Shown here one piece after another: positions 28,242 to 36,590 of a stretch of 55,714 nt of DNA. The DNA is from Alphaproteobacteria bacterium. GTDB taxonomy: Bacteria > Pseudomonadota > Alphaproteobacteria > Micavibrionales > Micavibrionaceae. The notes under the pieces were generated by a model that was not told where the DNA came from, did not search any database, and worked only from the letters and a program-made list of their open reading frames with translations. Each line of letters starts with the position of its first letter. Within the stretch, counting starts at the first letter, position 1. Position numbers and translations under genes: made by a program. The stretch covers positions 1 through 55,714 of the forward strand of contig JAJFGW010000036.1 in the NCBI GenBank assembly GCA_021775915.1, written 5' to 3'.

Positions 28242-29636
28242 ATGCTTTACATGAACCATACCTCTTTTGCCCCTTCTCTGAACAGGGCGTTATCCGTTTT
28301 TTGCGCTTTTATTATGATATTGGCGCTCCTGCCGTCTGTTGCGACGGCGCGGGGTAGTCAGGGTCCGGTCATTATTCGTGACACGGAAATTGAAAATATT
28401 CTTAAAAGTTGGGCTGAACCGGTCATTAAGGCCGCAGAGCTTGATCCTGCCGCTATTAAAATTATTCTGGTGCAAGACCCTAATATCAACGCTTTTGTCG
28501 CTGGCGGCGCTAATATTTTCATTTATACGGGGCTGTTGACCCGTTCCGAGAGTGCTTCTGAAATTATCAGTGTGATGGCCCATGAGCTGGGCCATATTCG
28601 CGGTGGCCATCTGGTGCGCGCACGAGGGGCGCTGCAAAATGCCTCCTATGAGAGCTTGCTGGGTACGCTGTTGGGGCTGGGCGCGGCTGTGCTGACAGGA
28701 GAAGGCGGTCTGGCGACTGCCATCGTTGCCGGTTCTCAGTCGATTGCCCAGAGAAAATTCTTTGCTTTTAGCCGGGTTCAGGAATCTAGCGCTGATCAGG
28801 CCGCTCTTGATTATATGGAAAAAGCTAAAATGAACCCGGAGGGGCTGGTTAGTTTCATGAGAAAGCTCGAGGGCGAAGAATTGGTGCCTGCCGCGCAGCA
28901 AAGCCAGTATATCCGTACTCACCCGCTCACCCGCGACCGGGTTGAAGCGCTGGAGGCCGGGTTGAAGCGCTCTGATTACAAAGCTAAGGGCCCTGAGGCT
29001 TTGTGGCAGGAGCAGCATAACCGTATGCTTGCCAAGCTTGTCGGTTTTGTTACGCCGGAACAGGTGGATTGGAAATATGATGATCGCAATCTTTCTGTCG
29101 CTGCTGATTACGCCCGTACTATTGCCGCTTATCGTCAGAATGAAACCGGGGTGGCTTTGAAGAAAATGGACGATTTGCTGGCGCAGGAACCTGATAACCC
29201 CTATTTTCTTGAGCTTAAGGGCCAGATTTTGGTTGAGTTTGGTCAGGTTGAGTCAGCATTGCCCTCTTATCGCTATGCTGTGGAAATTTTGCCTGCTGCA
29301 TCGCTTATTCGTACGGCCTATGCTCATGCCTTGATTGAATCGGATTCTAAAAATAAACCCCGAACCAATGAAGCTGTCGTTCATTTGCAGCGCGCCGTTA
29401 AGGACGAACCGCGTTCGCCGCGTATCCATCGTTTGCTGGCGACGGCTTATGGACGGCTGGGGCAGGAGCACAGGGCAAAGCTTCATTTGGCCGAGGAAGC
29501 TCTTTTGAAAGGCCAGATTTCTTATGCTAAAAGGCAGGCCAAGGCGGCCCTCGCCGGACTTAAAAAGGAATCAAATCCGTGGTTAAGAGCGCAGGATATC
29601 CTGAACTTCATTGAACAGGTGGCAGAAAAGAACTAA
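28242..29636 (+). CDS. BepA-like M48 zinc metalloprotease with TPR tail
   Basis: Periplasmic protease/chaperone of the BepA (YfgC) type, which helps outer-membrane protein assembly. A signal peptide (ending SVATARG) is followed by the M48 domain with HEXXH in VMAHELGHIRGGHL and the third ligand Glu in SRVQESSADQAAL. TPR-like helices fill the C-terminal half (about residue 280 on). A second ATG nine bases in (28251) is equally possible; a TATAAT box overlaps the first ATG. Two DsbA-like genes follow in the same direction, as expected for envelope quality control. Confidence 0.92.
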   Translation: MLYMNHTSFAPSLNRALSVFCAFIMILALLPSVATARGSQGPVIIRDTEIENILKSWAEPVIKAAELDPAAIKIILVQDPNINAFVAGGANIFIYTGLLTRSESASEIISVMAHELGHIRGGHLVRARGALQNASYESLLGTLLGLGAAVLTGEGGLATAIVAGSQSIAQRKFFAFSRVQESSADQAALDYMEKAKMNPEGLVSFMRKLEGEELVPAAQQSQYIRTHPLTRDRVEALEAGLKRSDYKAKGPEALWQEQHNRMLAKLVGFVTPEQVDWKYDDRNLSVAADYARTIAAYRQNETGVALKKMDDLLAQEPDNPYFLELKGQILVEFGQVESALPSYRYAVEILPAASLIRTAYAHALIESDSKNKPRTNEAVVHLQRAVKDEPRSPRIHRLLATAYGRLGQEHRAKLHLAEEALLKGQISYAKRQAKAALAGLKKESNPWLRAQDILNFIEQVAEKN

Positions 29637-29675
29637 GTAAATAGGGGTGTTTGTTTCTTGTTAAGGAGAATTATA

Positions 29676-30428
29676 GTGAAATCAGTGCATAAACTTTTTG
29701 TGGTTATGGTGGTTTTTTCCGCCGTTGCTGTTGCTTTGTTTAGTCAAAGTCCGCAGGCGGCGGAGAAAATAGACAAGAAAGAAATACAAAAAATTGTTCG
29801 TGAGTATCTGGTTCAAAATCCGGAAGTTGTGATCGAGGCCATTGAAGCCTATCAGGATGATCAGAAAAATATAGAGAAGCGCCAGTTTAAAAAAACCATG
29901 GCCGATAACAAAGAATTGCTTTTTGGTAAAGACCTTCCTTTTACCGGGAACCCGGATGGTGATGTCGTGATTGTCGAGTTCTTCGATTATAATTGCGGTT
30001 ATTGCAAAAAGGCGATGACTGACATTAACAAGGTGCTGGAAAAGGATAAAAACGTTAAATTTATTTTCCAGGAAATGCCGATTTTAAGTCCTTCTTCCAG
30101 CGAAGCGGCGCGCTACTCTCTTGCCTCTCACAATCAGGGCAAATATTTTGAGTATCATCAGGCTTTGATGAAGATGAGCGGTAGTAAAAATAAAAAGAAC
30201 CTCGAAAAAGTAGCCGGTGATATTGGTCTGGATGTTGACCAGTTGCGCAAGGATGCTGCTTCTAAAAAGATCCGCGAGGACATTGAAAAAAGTATGTCTT
30301 TGTCACGTAAGTTGGGAATTCGCGGTACACCGGCTTTTGTTATTAACGATATTCTTGCGCCTGGCTATATGACGTATCCGGCTATGCGGGAAATTATTGA
30401 AAGAGCGCGTAATGGTGATGAAGGATAA
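29676..30428 (+). CDS. DsbA-family thiol:disulfide oxidoreductase (first of two)
   Basis: Exported thioredoxin-fold protein. A signal segment (residues 1-29, ending QAA) is followed by a helical N-region (about 30-90) as in BdbD/Com1-type proteins. The redox motif is Cys107-Gly-Tyr-Cys110 (FFDYNCGYCKKA) and the cis-proline loop is GTPAFVIN. The start is taken as GTG 29676, preceded by AAGGAG; an in-frame TTG at 29658 lies before that site and is unlikely. It overlaps the next, related gene. Confidence 0.92.
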   Translation: MKSVHKLFVVMVVFSAVAVALFSQSPQAAEKIDKKEIQKIVREYLVQNPEVVIEAIEAYQDDQKNIEKRQFKKTMADNKELLFGKDLPFTGNPDGDVVIVEFFDYNCGYCKKAMTDINKVLEKDKNVKFIFQEMPILSPSSSEAARYSLASHNQGKYFEYHQALMKMSGSKNKKNLEKVAGDIGLDVDQLRKDAASKKIREDIEKSMSLSRKLGIRGTPAFVINDILAPGYMTYPAMREIIERARNGDEG

Positions 30429-31038
30429 AAGATCTCTTCTGCTGATAGGGCTGTACACTGTTATCATTTTGGTGGCTGGCTTTGCGGGGTATCGGACGTG
30501 GGCTGTGAACAATGTTATGGCCGGTATGTATGATACGTCTTTGGGGCAGTTTCAGGGCGCGGAAGATGCCGAGAAAGTTATTGTCGAGATTCTTGATTAC
30601 CGTTGCAGCTATTGCCGTGCTGTCCACGAGACAACGCAGGAGCTTTTGAGCCGGCACCCGGATGTTAAAATTGTTTACCGTCATTACCCGATTTTTGGAC
30701 GGCCTTCTGTGATAGAGGCTGAAGTGGCCCTTGCTGCCGGTATGCAGGGCAAGTTTTCCGAAGCGCACGATGCCCTTATGAGCAGAGAAAGTCCGATTAC
30801 CGACCGGGAGATTGAAGCGCTGGTACAAAGCATTGGGCTTGATCCGGAGCGTTTTCGGGCCGATATGAAAGGGCCGGAAACTGGTTATTTGTTGCTGAAT
30901 ACGCTCGATAGCGTTGAGGTTCTTGGTATAAAATCGACACCGGTTTTTATCATTGGAGATATTGTCTATTCTCTTGATAACGGCATGCCTACAGTTGAAA
31001 CTTTTGAACAATTTCTTGAAGAAGCTTACGGCGATTAA
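30412..31038 (+). CDS. DsbA-family thiol:disulfide oxidoreductase (second of two)
   Basis: A paralogue of the preceding gene, anchored by one N-terminal membrane segment (LLLIGLYTVIILVAGFAGY). The redox motif is Cys65-Ser-Tyr-Cys68 (LDYRCSYCRA) and the cis-proline loop is STPVFIIG. It is shorter because the helical N-region is reduced. It overlaps the previous gene by 17 bases (ATG 30412; 30418 is an alternative) and its stop overlaps the aroQ start in TAATG. The different active sites (CGYC and CSYC) suggest different redox potentials or partners, an inference. Confidence 0.9.
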   Translation: MVMKDKRSLLLIGLYTVIILVAGFAGYRTWAVNNVMAGMYDTSLGQFQGAEDAEKVIVEILDYRCSYCRAVHETTQELLSRHPDVKIVYRHYPIFGRPSVIEAEVALAAGMQGKFSEAHDALMSRESPITDREIEALVQSIGLDPERFRADMKGPETGYLLLNTLDSVEVLGIKSTPVFIIGDIVYSLDNGMPTVETFEQFLEEAYGD

Positions 31039-31469
31039 TGTCCAGAATTTTGATCCTGAATGGTCCCAATCTAAACATGTTCGGTCAGCGTGACCCCGCA
31101 ATATACGGGACAGAAACGCTGGGCGATATTGAGACCTTGTGTCGCCAGACCGCAGAAAAAAATAGCCAGAGCATTGATTTTCGTCAGTCAAATTATGAAG
31201 GCGAGCTGGTGACCTGGATTCAGGAAGAAAAAGATAATATTGCCGGACTTGTGATTAATGCGGCGGCCTATACTCACACATCGGTGGCATTGTATGACGC
31301 GCTGGAGCTTGTGAGCGTCCCTATTATAGAAGTTCACATGTCAAACCCCAAAGAGCGTGAGGCTTTTCGTCATTTTTCCTATGTTGAGCCGCTTGCGGCA
31401 AAGGTTTTTGCCGGGTTGGGGGTGCAAAGCTATGTTAAAGCGCTGGAATATTTGTCTGAGATGTCGTAA
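31038..31469 (+). CDS. aroQ: 3-dehydroquinate dehydratase, type II
   Basis: Third step of the shikimate pathway. Opens ILILNGPNLNMFGQRDPAIYG, with the catalytic Tyr in the lid; GLVINAAAYTHTSVALYDAL follows, and the His of EVHMSNPKEREAFR completes the active site. 143 residues is normal for the dodecameric type II enzyme. Start overlaps the preceding stop, so it is cotranscribed; followed by accB, the usual alphaproteobacterial order aroQ-accB-accC. Confidence 0.96.
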   Translation: MSRILILNGPNLNMFGQRDPAIYGTETLGDIETLCRQTAEKNSQSIDFRQSNYEGELVTWIQEEKDNIAGLVINAAAYTHTSVALYDALELVSVPIIEVHMSNPKEREAFRHFSYVEPLAAKVFAGLGVQSYVKALEYLSEMS

Positions 31470-31487
31470 ATCCGGCCATATGAAATT

Positions 31488-31514
31488 TTGACTTTTGGAA
31501 CAAAACTCTATAAC
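31488..31514 (+). promoter_or_regulatory. Possible promoter for accBC
   Basis: TTGACT (31488-31493) and TATAAC (31509-31514) separated by 15 bases, a slightly short spacer, in the 78-base gap before accB. An AAGGAAG site precedes the accB ATG. Confidence 0.35.
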
Positions 31515-31547
31515 CAAGACCTTTAATTCAGAAGGAAGATCTGAAAT

Positions 31548-32012
31548 ATGAAAATTGATGACAAAGCGATCCGTAAACTGGCGGATTTATTGGAAGAAAC
31601 CGGCCTGAATGAAATTGAGGTTGTTGATGGCGAGCAGGTGATTCGTGTCAATAAGGGCGGTAATATTGTTTCAAATGGCAATGGTAACGGCGCGGCAGCA
31701 ATGCCTGTAATGGAGTCTGAGCCTACTGTGCCGCAAGCTGCTAATCTTGAGGCACCGTCTGCTGTTGTTTCCGATCACCCTGGCGCTGTGACATCGCCGA
31801 TGGTTGGTACGGCTTATCTGCAACCTGATCCTGATGCACCGCATTTTGTTCAGAAAGGCGCCAGTGTTAGCGAAGGTGATACATTGCTGATTATCGAGGC
31901 CATGAAGGTGATGAACCCGATTAAGGCCCATAAATCGGGTACAGTGACCCAGATTTTGATTGAAAATGCCCAGCCGGTTGAATTCGGCGATGTGTTGATG
32001 GTCATCGAATAA
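31548..32012 (+). CDS. accB: Biotin carboxyl carrier protein of acetyl-CoA carboxylase
   Basis: Carries CO2 on biotin for malonyl-CoA synthesis. The biotinylated lysine is Lys120 in [10 protein letters not shown]; the C-terminal domain (about residues 77-154) is a normal biotinyl domain starting [11 protein letters not shown]. An Asn/Gly- then Ala/Pro-rich linker (about 40-76) joins it to the N-terminal segment. 18 bases before accC. Confidence 0.96.
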   Translation: MKIDDKAIRKLADLLEETGLNEIEVVDGEQVIRVNKGGNIVSNGNGNGAAAMPVMESEPTVPQAANLEAPSAVVSDHPGAVTSPMVGTAYLQPDPDAPHFVQKGASVSEGDTLLIIEAMKVMNPIKAHKSGTVTQILIENAQPVEFGDVLMVIE

Positions 32013-32030
32013 GACGGATTTATTTCTGAC

Positions 32031-33371
32031 ATGTTTAAAAAAGTTCTCATAGCCAATCGCGGTGAAATCGCGCTCCGTATTATCCGGGCTTGCCGGGAGA
32101 TGGATATTGAAACGGTCGCGGTTCATTCCACGGCGGATGCCAATGCGATGGCCGTGCGTCTGGCGGATGAAAGCGTCTGTATTGGGCCGCCGCCGGGCAA
32201 AGACAGCTATCTTAATATTCCCTCTATTCTGACAGCGGCAAGTGTGACGGGCGCGGATGCTATTCATCCGGGTTATGGATTTTTATCTGAGAACGCGCAA
32301 TTTGCAGAAATGATTGAAGAACACGGTTTTACTTTTATTGGCCCTAAGCCTGAGCATATCAGAATGATGGGTGATAAAGTCATGGCCAAAAAGACCGTGA
32401 AAGAACTGGGGCTTCCTGTTGTGCCCGGTTCTGACGGGGCGATAGAAACGGCCGAAGAAGGCATGAAGTTTGCTAAAAAGGTTGGTTATCCGATTATTAT
32501 TAAGGCGGCCTCGGGCGGCGGTGGTAAAGGCATGCAGGTCGTCACAAAGGAAGAAGATTTTGCCGAGGCTTTTTCAACGGCACGCGCTGAATCCAAAGTT
32601 AACTTTGGTGATGATACGCTTTATATGGAGAAATTTCTGACTAAGCCGCGCCATATAGAGATTCAGATTTTTGGAGATTCCCAAGGTAACGCCATTCATT
32701 TGGGCGAGCGTGATTGTTCTATTCAGCGCCGTCATCAGAAGCTGCTTGAAGAAGCGCCGTCTCCGGTTTTGAGTGAGGATGAGCGTAGCAAAATCGGAAA
32801 ACTCGCTGCTGGTGTTGTTAAAAAAATGGGCTATCTCGGCGCCGGTACTATTGAATTTTTGTTTGAGGACGGCGAATATTATTTCATGGACATGAATACG
32901 CGTATTCAGGTAGAACACCCGGTCACGGAAATGATTACCGGAATTGATTTGATCGCCGAGCAAATCCGCGTCGCTGCCGGTGAGCCTTTGAGCATAAACA
33001 AAGACCGTATCCGGTTGCGCGGGCATTCTATTGAGGTGCGTATTAATGCCGAAGATCCTGATACTTTTATGCCCTCACCGGGTACTATTTCTCAATTTCA
33101 TATGCCGGGTGGCCTGGGCGTACGTTTTGATTCAGCGATGTATCAGGGCTATACCATCCCGCCTTATTACGATTCTATGATTGGTAAATTGATTGTTCAT
33201 GGCCGCAACCGTGAGGAAGCGATCAGGCGCTTGCGCCGTGCGATCACTGAAACAGTGGTGGAAGGGGTCAAAACAACTTTGCCACTTCATCTCTGGATTT
33301 TAGAACAGGAAGAATTCCTGTCCGGCGACTATGGCATTGACTGGCTGGAAAGAAAGCTGGAAGAGCGTTAG
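32031..33371 (+). CDS. accC: Acetyl-CoA carboxylase, biotin carboxylase subunit
   Basis: Carboxylates biotin on AccB using ATP and bicarbonate. N-terminal FKKVLIANRGEIALRIIRAC, the ATP-grasp glycine loop KAASGGGGKGMQVV, the metal-binding segment FMDMNTRIQVEHPVTE and RGHSIEVRINAEDP are all present. 446 residues is the normal single-subunit length. Followed after 37 bases by aat. Confidence 0.97.
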   Translation: MFKKVLIANRGEIALRIIRACREMDIETVAVHSTADANAMAVRLADESVCIGPPPGKDSYLNIPSILTAASVTGADAIHPGYGFLSENAQFAEMIEEHGFTFIGPKPEHIRMMGDKVMAKKTVKELGLPVVPGSDGAIETAEEGMKFAKKVGYPIIIKAASGGGGKGMQVVTKEEDFAEAFSTARAESKVNFGDDTLYMEKFLTKPRHIEIQIFGDSQGNAIHLGERDCSIQRRHQKLLEEAPSPVLSEDERSKIGKLAAGVVKKMGYLGAGTIEFLFEDGEYYFMDMNTRIQVEHPVTEMITGIDLIAEQIRVAAGEPLSINKDRIRLRGHSIEVRINAEDPDTFMPSPGTISQFHMPGGLGVRFDSAMYQGYTIPPYYDSMIGKLIVHGRNREEAIRRLRRAITETVVEGVKTTLPLHLWILEQEEFLSGDYGIDWLERKLEER

Positions 33372-33408
33372 TTCCAGCCGCGTTCTTCATGCTATATTCT
33401 CAGTTATC

Positions 33409-34056
33409 ATGGATATGGATTTCACTTTAGAGGATGTTGTAAACGCTTATAAAAGCGGACTGTTTCCTATGGCGGATAGCCGGGAATCAGATGATTTCTA
33501 TTGGTATGACCCGCCGCTGCGCGGTCAGCTTTCAATTGAAAATCTGCATGTTCCGGAGCGTTTGCGTCGTACGGTTCTAAAGTTCCCCTATGATATAAAA
33601 ATTGATACGGCGTTTGCGCAGGTTATTGATGGCTGCGCCATTACCGCGCCAGACCGTCCGGAGACATGGATTAATAAAACGATTCGCGACCTTTTTATAG
33701 CGCTGCACGAGGCCGGTTTTGCGCACAGTGTTGAGGCGTGGAAAGAGGACAGGCTTGTCGGCGGCCTGTACGGAATCGCTATTGGCGGCGCGTTTATGGG
33801 GGAAAGTATGTTTTCCCGCGCCCGCGATGCCAGTAAAATTGCGCTGGTTCATTTATGTGCGCGGCTGCGCGAGGGCGGCTTTATCGTGCTGGATACGCAA
33901 TATACCAACGCGCATCTGGAACAGTTCGGTGTCTATGAAATTCCCCGTGATGAGTATGTACAGAAATTAAATAAAGCACTGAAAATAAAGGGTGATTTTG
34001 TACTTTCCGGTAGGAGCGAAGCAGAGGTTGTGCATAATTATCTCGCTGAAATTTGA
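33409..34056 (+). CDS. aat: Leucyl/phenylalanyl-tRNA--protein transferase
   Basis: Adds Leu or Phe to proteins with N-terminal Lys or Arg, making them N-degrons for ClpS-ClpAP. The order of motifs is diagnostic: YKSGLFPM near the start, WYDPPLRGQL, TWINKTIRDLFIALHEAGFAHSVEAW broken by normal spacing, then GGLYGIAIGGAFMGESMFS and LDTQYTNAHLEQFG. Start ATG 33409 gives MDMDFTLEDV; an in-frame start inside accC is not needed. clpS, clpA and a ClpP-like gene lie 4-8 kb away. Confidence 0.95.
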   Translation: MDMDFTLEDVVNAYKSGLFPMADSRESDDFYWYDPPLRGQLSIENLHVPERLRRTVLKFPYDIKIDTAFAQVIDGCAITAPDRPETWINKTIRDLFIALHEAGFAHSVEAWKEDRLVGGLYGIAIGGAFMGESMFSRARDASKIALVHLCARLREGGFIVLDTQYTNAHLEQFGVYEIPRDEYVQKLNKALKIKGDFVLSGRSEAEVVHNYLAEI

Positions 34057-34063
34057 CATTACG

Positions 34064-34100
34064 TTAATAGCTTGTTAATCTAATATTAATTCCATATTAA
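34064..34100 (+). promoter_or_regulatory. Four phased TTAA half-sites (CtrA-box-like array)
   Basis: TTAA occurs at 34064, 34075, 34086 and 34097, each 11 bp from the next, giving three overlapping TTAA-N7-TTAA motifs. That is the known core of binding sites for the alphaproteobacterial cell-cycle regulator CtrA. The array starts eight bases after the aat stop and ends 23 bases before the ATG of the 57-residue gene at 34124. Binding by CtrA is inferred, not shown. Confidence 0.55.
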
Positions 34101-34123
34101 TAAATAGAGGCGCGTGTGAGCGA

Positions 34124-34297
34124 ATGATTTTAAACCCGGATGACATAGAAAAAAGCATTACCGCCTGGGCAAGCGGCGAGCGCTCTCCTGTCTTTAACGG
34201 GATCGCTATGGGGCAGCAGCAAAATCAACAACAATCCCGTGTAGATATGTCCCCTGCCAATGACAGGAAACCCGGTATTCTCGGTTATAACAGGTAG
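34124..34297 (+). CDS. Small protein of unknown function, 57 residues
   Basis: Begins MILNPDDIEKSITAWASGER and ends RKPGILGYNR; the middle is Gln/Asn-rich (MGQQQNQQQSR). It is hydrophilic with no membrane segment; the first 20 residues could form a helix and the rest looks disordered. Support for it being real: an open frame filling the gap between aat and the DUF2155 gene, normal codon use, and the phased TTAA array in front. GAGG lies about 13 bases upstream, a rather long spacing. I do not recognise the family. Confidence 0.55.
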   Translation: MILNPDDIEKSITAWASGERSPVFNGIAMGQQQNQQQSRVDMSPANDRKPGILGYNR

Positions 34298-34298
34298 G

Positions 34299-34766
34299 TT
34301 ATTCTTCTGAGTTATCTGGCTTTGGGGTGGGATCGTTAGAATCGGTCTCTGATTTCTCTACAGTTTCCTCTTTTTCTCCCTCAAGACAATCTATTATCCA
34401 AACATCATAAATGGGATGATCCATAGACGATAGAGATGGTGAGGAGGCAAACATCCAGCCGCTGAAAATCCAATTGGCCTTTTCTTCCGTCGTGATTTCC
34501 CAAATTTGTAGAAAAGAAGCCGATTCGGGCTTTTCGATTGGCGGCGCTTTGCGGCAAGATTGGATTTTGATATAAAGCGGGCCAAACTTAACTGTGCTGC
34601 CGACCTTGGCCTCAAATACCATGGTGCGCGCGGTCACTTTGTCCAGCGATTGTAATTTTACAATCGGGTAGTCCTGCATCGCGGCGCGGGCAGGGGCTGT
34701 CTCTGTTAAAAACAGACAAAGCGTTAACAGGAGAAAAAATAATTTATTATGTATCTGAATCATCAC
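34299..34766 (-). CDS. DUF2155 family secreted protein
   Basis: A signal peptide ending ARA, then the DUF2155 domain: VKLQSLDKVTARTMVFEAKVG, a single conserved Cys in IKIQSCRKAPP, and the family block WIFSGWMFASSPSLSSMDHP followed by YDVWIIDC. An acidic/Ser-rich tail of about 25 residues follows. The family is almost confined to alphaproteobacteria and its role is unknown. It overlaps the end of the mlaD-like gene by 20 bases and follows it and NDUFA12, the conserved order in the class. Confidence 0.88.
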   Translation of the reverse strand: MMIQIHNKLFFLLLTLCLFLTETAPARAAMQDYPIVKLQSLDKVTARTMVFEAKVGSTVKFGPLYIKIQSCRKAPPIEKPESASFLQIWEITTEEKANWIFSGWMFASSPSLSSMDHPIYDVWIIDCLEGEKEETVEKSETDSNDPTPKPDNSEE

Positions 34767-35205
34767 TTTGCATGCTGAAAATGAACTTGCCCAGAAGTTG
34801 CTCCAGATTTTGCGGGGCCTGCGTATAAGGCACGCGCCCTCCGGGCGGTATCATATCTTCGGAAGCGCCGGGCTCTAAGGCCAGATATTTGCCGCCCATA
34901 AGGCTTTCGCTGCTAATCAGTGCGGCGGTATCTTCCGGCAGCTCTATCTTGGGGTTAATGCTCATGTGAACCCGCGCCAGATAAGTTTCTTCATCAAGGG
35001 AAACGCCTACAATAGAACCAATTTTTACGCCGCTGACCTGTACTTCATCGCCGACGCTCAGGCCGCCAATCCCGGAGAAATCAGCTGTGACCTCATAACC
35101 GCTCACTTTTTTAATATTGGCCGTGTTGTAGCTGAAGACCAAAAAGAATCCGGCTACAAACAATACAACGGCCCCGAGAACTGTCTCAATTATACTGCGC
35201 TTCAT
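34747..35205 (-). CDS. mlaD: MlaD-family lipid-binding protein (MCE domain)
   Basis: Periplasmic-facing, single N-terminal membrane anchor (VLGAVVLFVAGFFLVF) and one MCE domain (about residues 37-120): VTADFSGIGGLSVGDEVQVSG-type first block, VKIGSIVGVSLDEETYLARV and SESLMGGKYLALEPG. It would be the substrate-binding hexamer for the MlaE/MlaF transporter encoded about 30 kb to the left. The C-terminal hydrophobic pore helix is short (NLEQLLGKFIFSM). Operon with NDUFA12-like and DUF2155 genes. Confidence 0.92.
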   Translation of the reverse strand: MKRSIIETVLGAVVLFVAGFFLVFSYNTANIKKVSGYEVTADFSGIGGLSVGDEVQVSGVKIGSIVGVSLDEETYLARVHMSINPKIELPEDTAALISSESLMGGKYLALEPGASEDMIPPGGRVPYTQAPQNLEQLLGKFIFSMQSDDSDT

Positions 35206-35231
35206 TTACTATTCTCTTCCTCTTAATTTGT

Positions 35232-35639
35232 TTACTTTGGCGGTGTCCAGGCTTCGTAGTCTCCTGTTGCCGCCTCACGCTTTCCGCCCTCCAGAATATG
35301 TCCCGGTGGTCTGTAAGCCCGGTTTGTGCCGGTCATGTTAGGCCGGTGCGGCTTTTGCCATGGGCGGCGGAAAGATGTTTTCGTCTCGGCAGGGATCACA
35401 TCACTTTGGTGGTGCAGCCAGCCATGCCATTCCGGCGGCACTTTGGAAGCATCGGGCGTGTCTTTGTAAATAACCCAGCGCCGGTCTTTTTTATAGCCCG
35501 GCTTTGCTTTGGCACTGTAGTATTTGTTGCCAAGCTGATCCAGCCCGACTTTTTGGGCGCCGCTGCATAATGTAACCCAGGTAATATGGGCTGGTGACAA
35601 AACACCTAAAAATTTACCAGCAAATTTAAGTAGACCCAT
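35232..35639 (-). CDS. NDUFA12/B17.2-family complex I subunit
   Basis: Homologue of the mitochondrial complex I accessory subunit NDUFA12, found in alphaproteobacteria. Diagnostic pieces are VGLDQLGNKYY, RRWVIYKDTPDASKVPPEWHGWLHH, the WQKPHRPNMTGT block and the closing YEAWTPPK. 135 residues is normal. The other complex I genes are not in the window. Its presence supports the alphaproteobacterial origin and an aerobic respiratory chain. Confidence 0.95.
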   Translation of the reverse strand: MGLLKFAGKFLGVLSPAHITWVTLCSGAQKVGLDQLGNKYYSAKAKPGYKKDRRWVIYKDTPDASKVPPEWHGWLHHQSDVIPAETKTSFRRPWQKPHRPNMTGTNRAYRPPGHILEGGKREAATGDYEAWTPPK

Positions 35640-35730
35640 TAATCTGTTCCCAATAAAATCATTTTTAGAGTCATGACCTTAACAGAAATGACGTAAACTC
35701 ACACAGGAATCAAGTCTTTAGGTACTGGAT

Positions 35731-36588
35731 ATGGCATTCATAAACGTATTTCGTAACATTTTTATAGCCTCTTTTTTGAGCATAGTCGCGGTCTTGCCTG
35801 TAAATGCGCAAGAATCAGATTGTGCCAGTGTCGCCCAAATTTTTGGGAAAATTGTATGTCGCGCCGAAATAACGGTGGAAGAAAAGCATATAGGAGCGAT
35901 AAAGGCGCAATTTGAGGAGCAGGGGATTGCTTCTGAAGAGGCCCTGAAAAGTAAGAGTCTTGAGCGCCTGAAAGACATTATCTGGATAGAGGCCCTTGAA
36001 CATAAATTTGGCGAGGCCGCGCTTAAGCCGACAGAGGAGGAGATTACCCTGTATAGCAAAGCCTTTAAAGGCTCTCTGGAAAAAAGCCACAAGGAAAACA
36101 AGAAAAATGCCGCGAAGATAAAAGAGGCGCTGGCTGGTGATCAATATGGTGCTGATAATGAATTAAGGCTGCGTAATCTTTTAGCGTCGATTGAAACCAG
36201 TATTGTTTTTTATGAAGAACGGGAAAAATATAACAAGGACATGCCGCCAGAGTTTCATACTATGGTGGCTGAGGCGCAGCGCGGTATAGCAGAATCGATG
36301 GTCAGAGACTGGAAAATTAATCAGGCGCTTTATCAGGAGTATGGCGGGCGCATTGTTTTCCAGCAGGGCGGGCTTGAGCCTGTCGATGCTTATGGCGCGT
36401 TTATGGGTTATATTCGCGGAGAAGGAGCGCTTGTTATTACTGATGCGGCTTACAGTGATGTTTTTAAGGAAATGGACCTTTATATTTCTGCGCCTCATAA
36501 TGCGCTGCCTGAGAGTGAAGCTGAAATTTACCAGAATTATTTTTCTACGCCGCAATGGCAGTTTGAGCAAAAGATAACAGCGCCGTAA
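35731..36588 (+). CDS. Exported SurA-like chaperone-type protein
   Basis: 285 residues with a signal peptide (ending NAQ). The first region (SDCASVAQIFGKIVCRAEIT) and following helices recall the N-terminal chaperone segment of SurA/trigger-factor-like proteins, and WKINQALYQEYGGRIVFQQGGLEPVDAYGAF matches a block seen in alphaproteobacterial SurA-like proteins without a PPIase domain. No parvulin domain is present. Two nearby cysteines (SDCAS, IVCRA) may pair. The role is inferred. Confidence 0.6.
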   Translation: MAFINVFRNIFIASFLSIVAVLPVNAQESDCASVAQIFGKIVCRAEITVEEKHIGAIKAQFEEQGIASEEALKSKSLERLKDIIWIEALEHKFGEAALKPTEEEITLYSKAFKGSLEKSHKENKKNAAKIKEALAGDQYGADNELRLRNLLASIETSIVFYEEREKYNKDMPPEFHTMVAEAQRGIAESMVRDWKINQALYQEYGGRIVFQQGGLEPVDAYGAFMGYIRGEGALVITDAAYSDVFKEMDLYISAPHNALPESEAEIYQNYFSTPQWQFEQKITAP

Positions 36589-36590
36589 AA

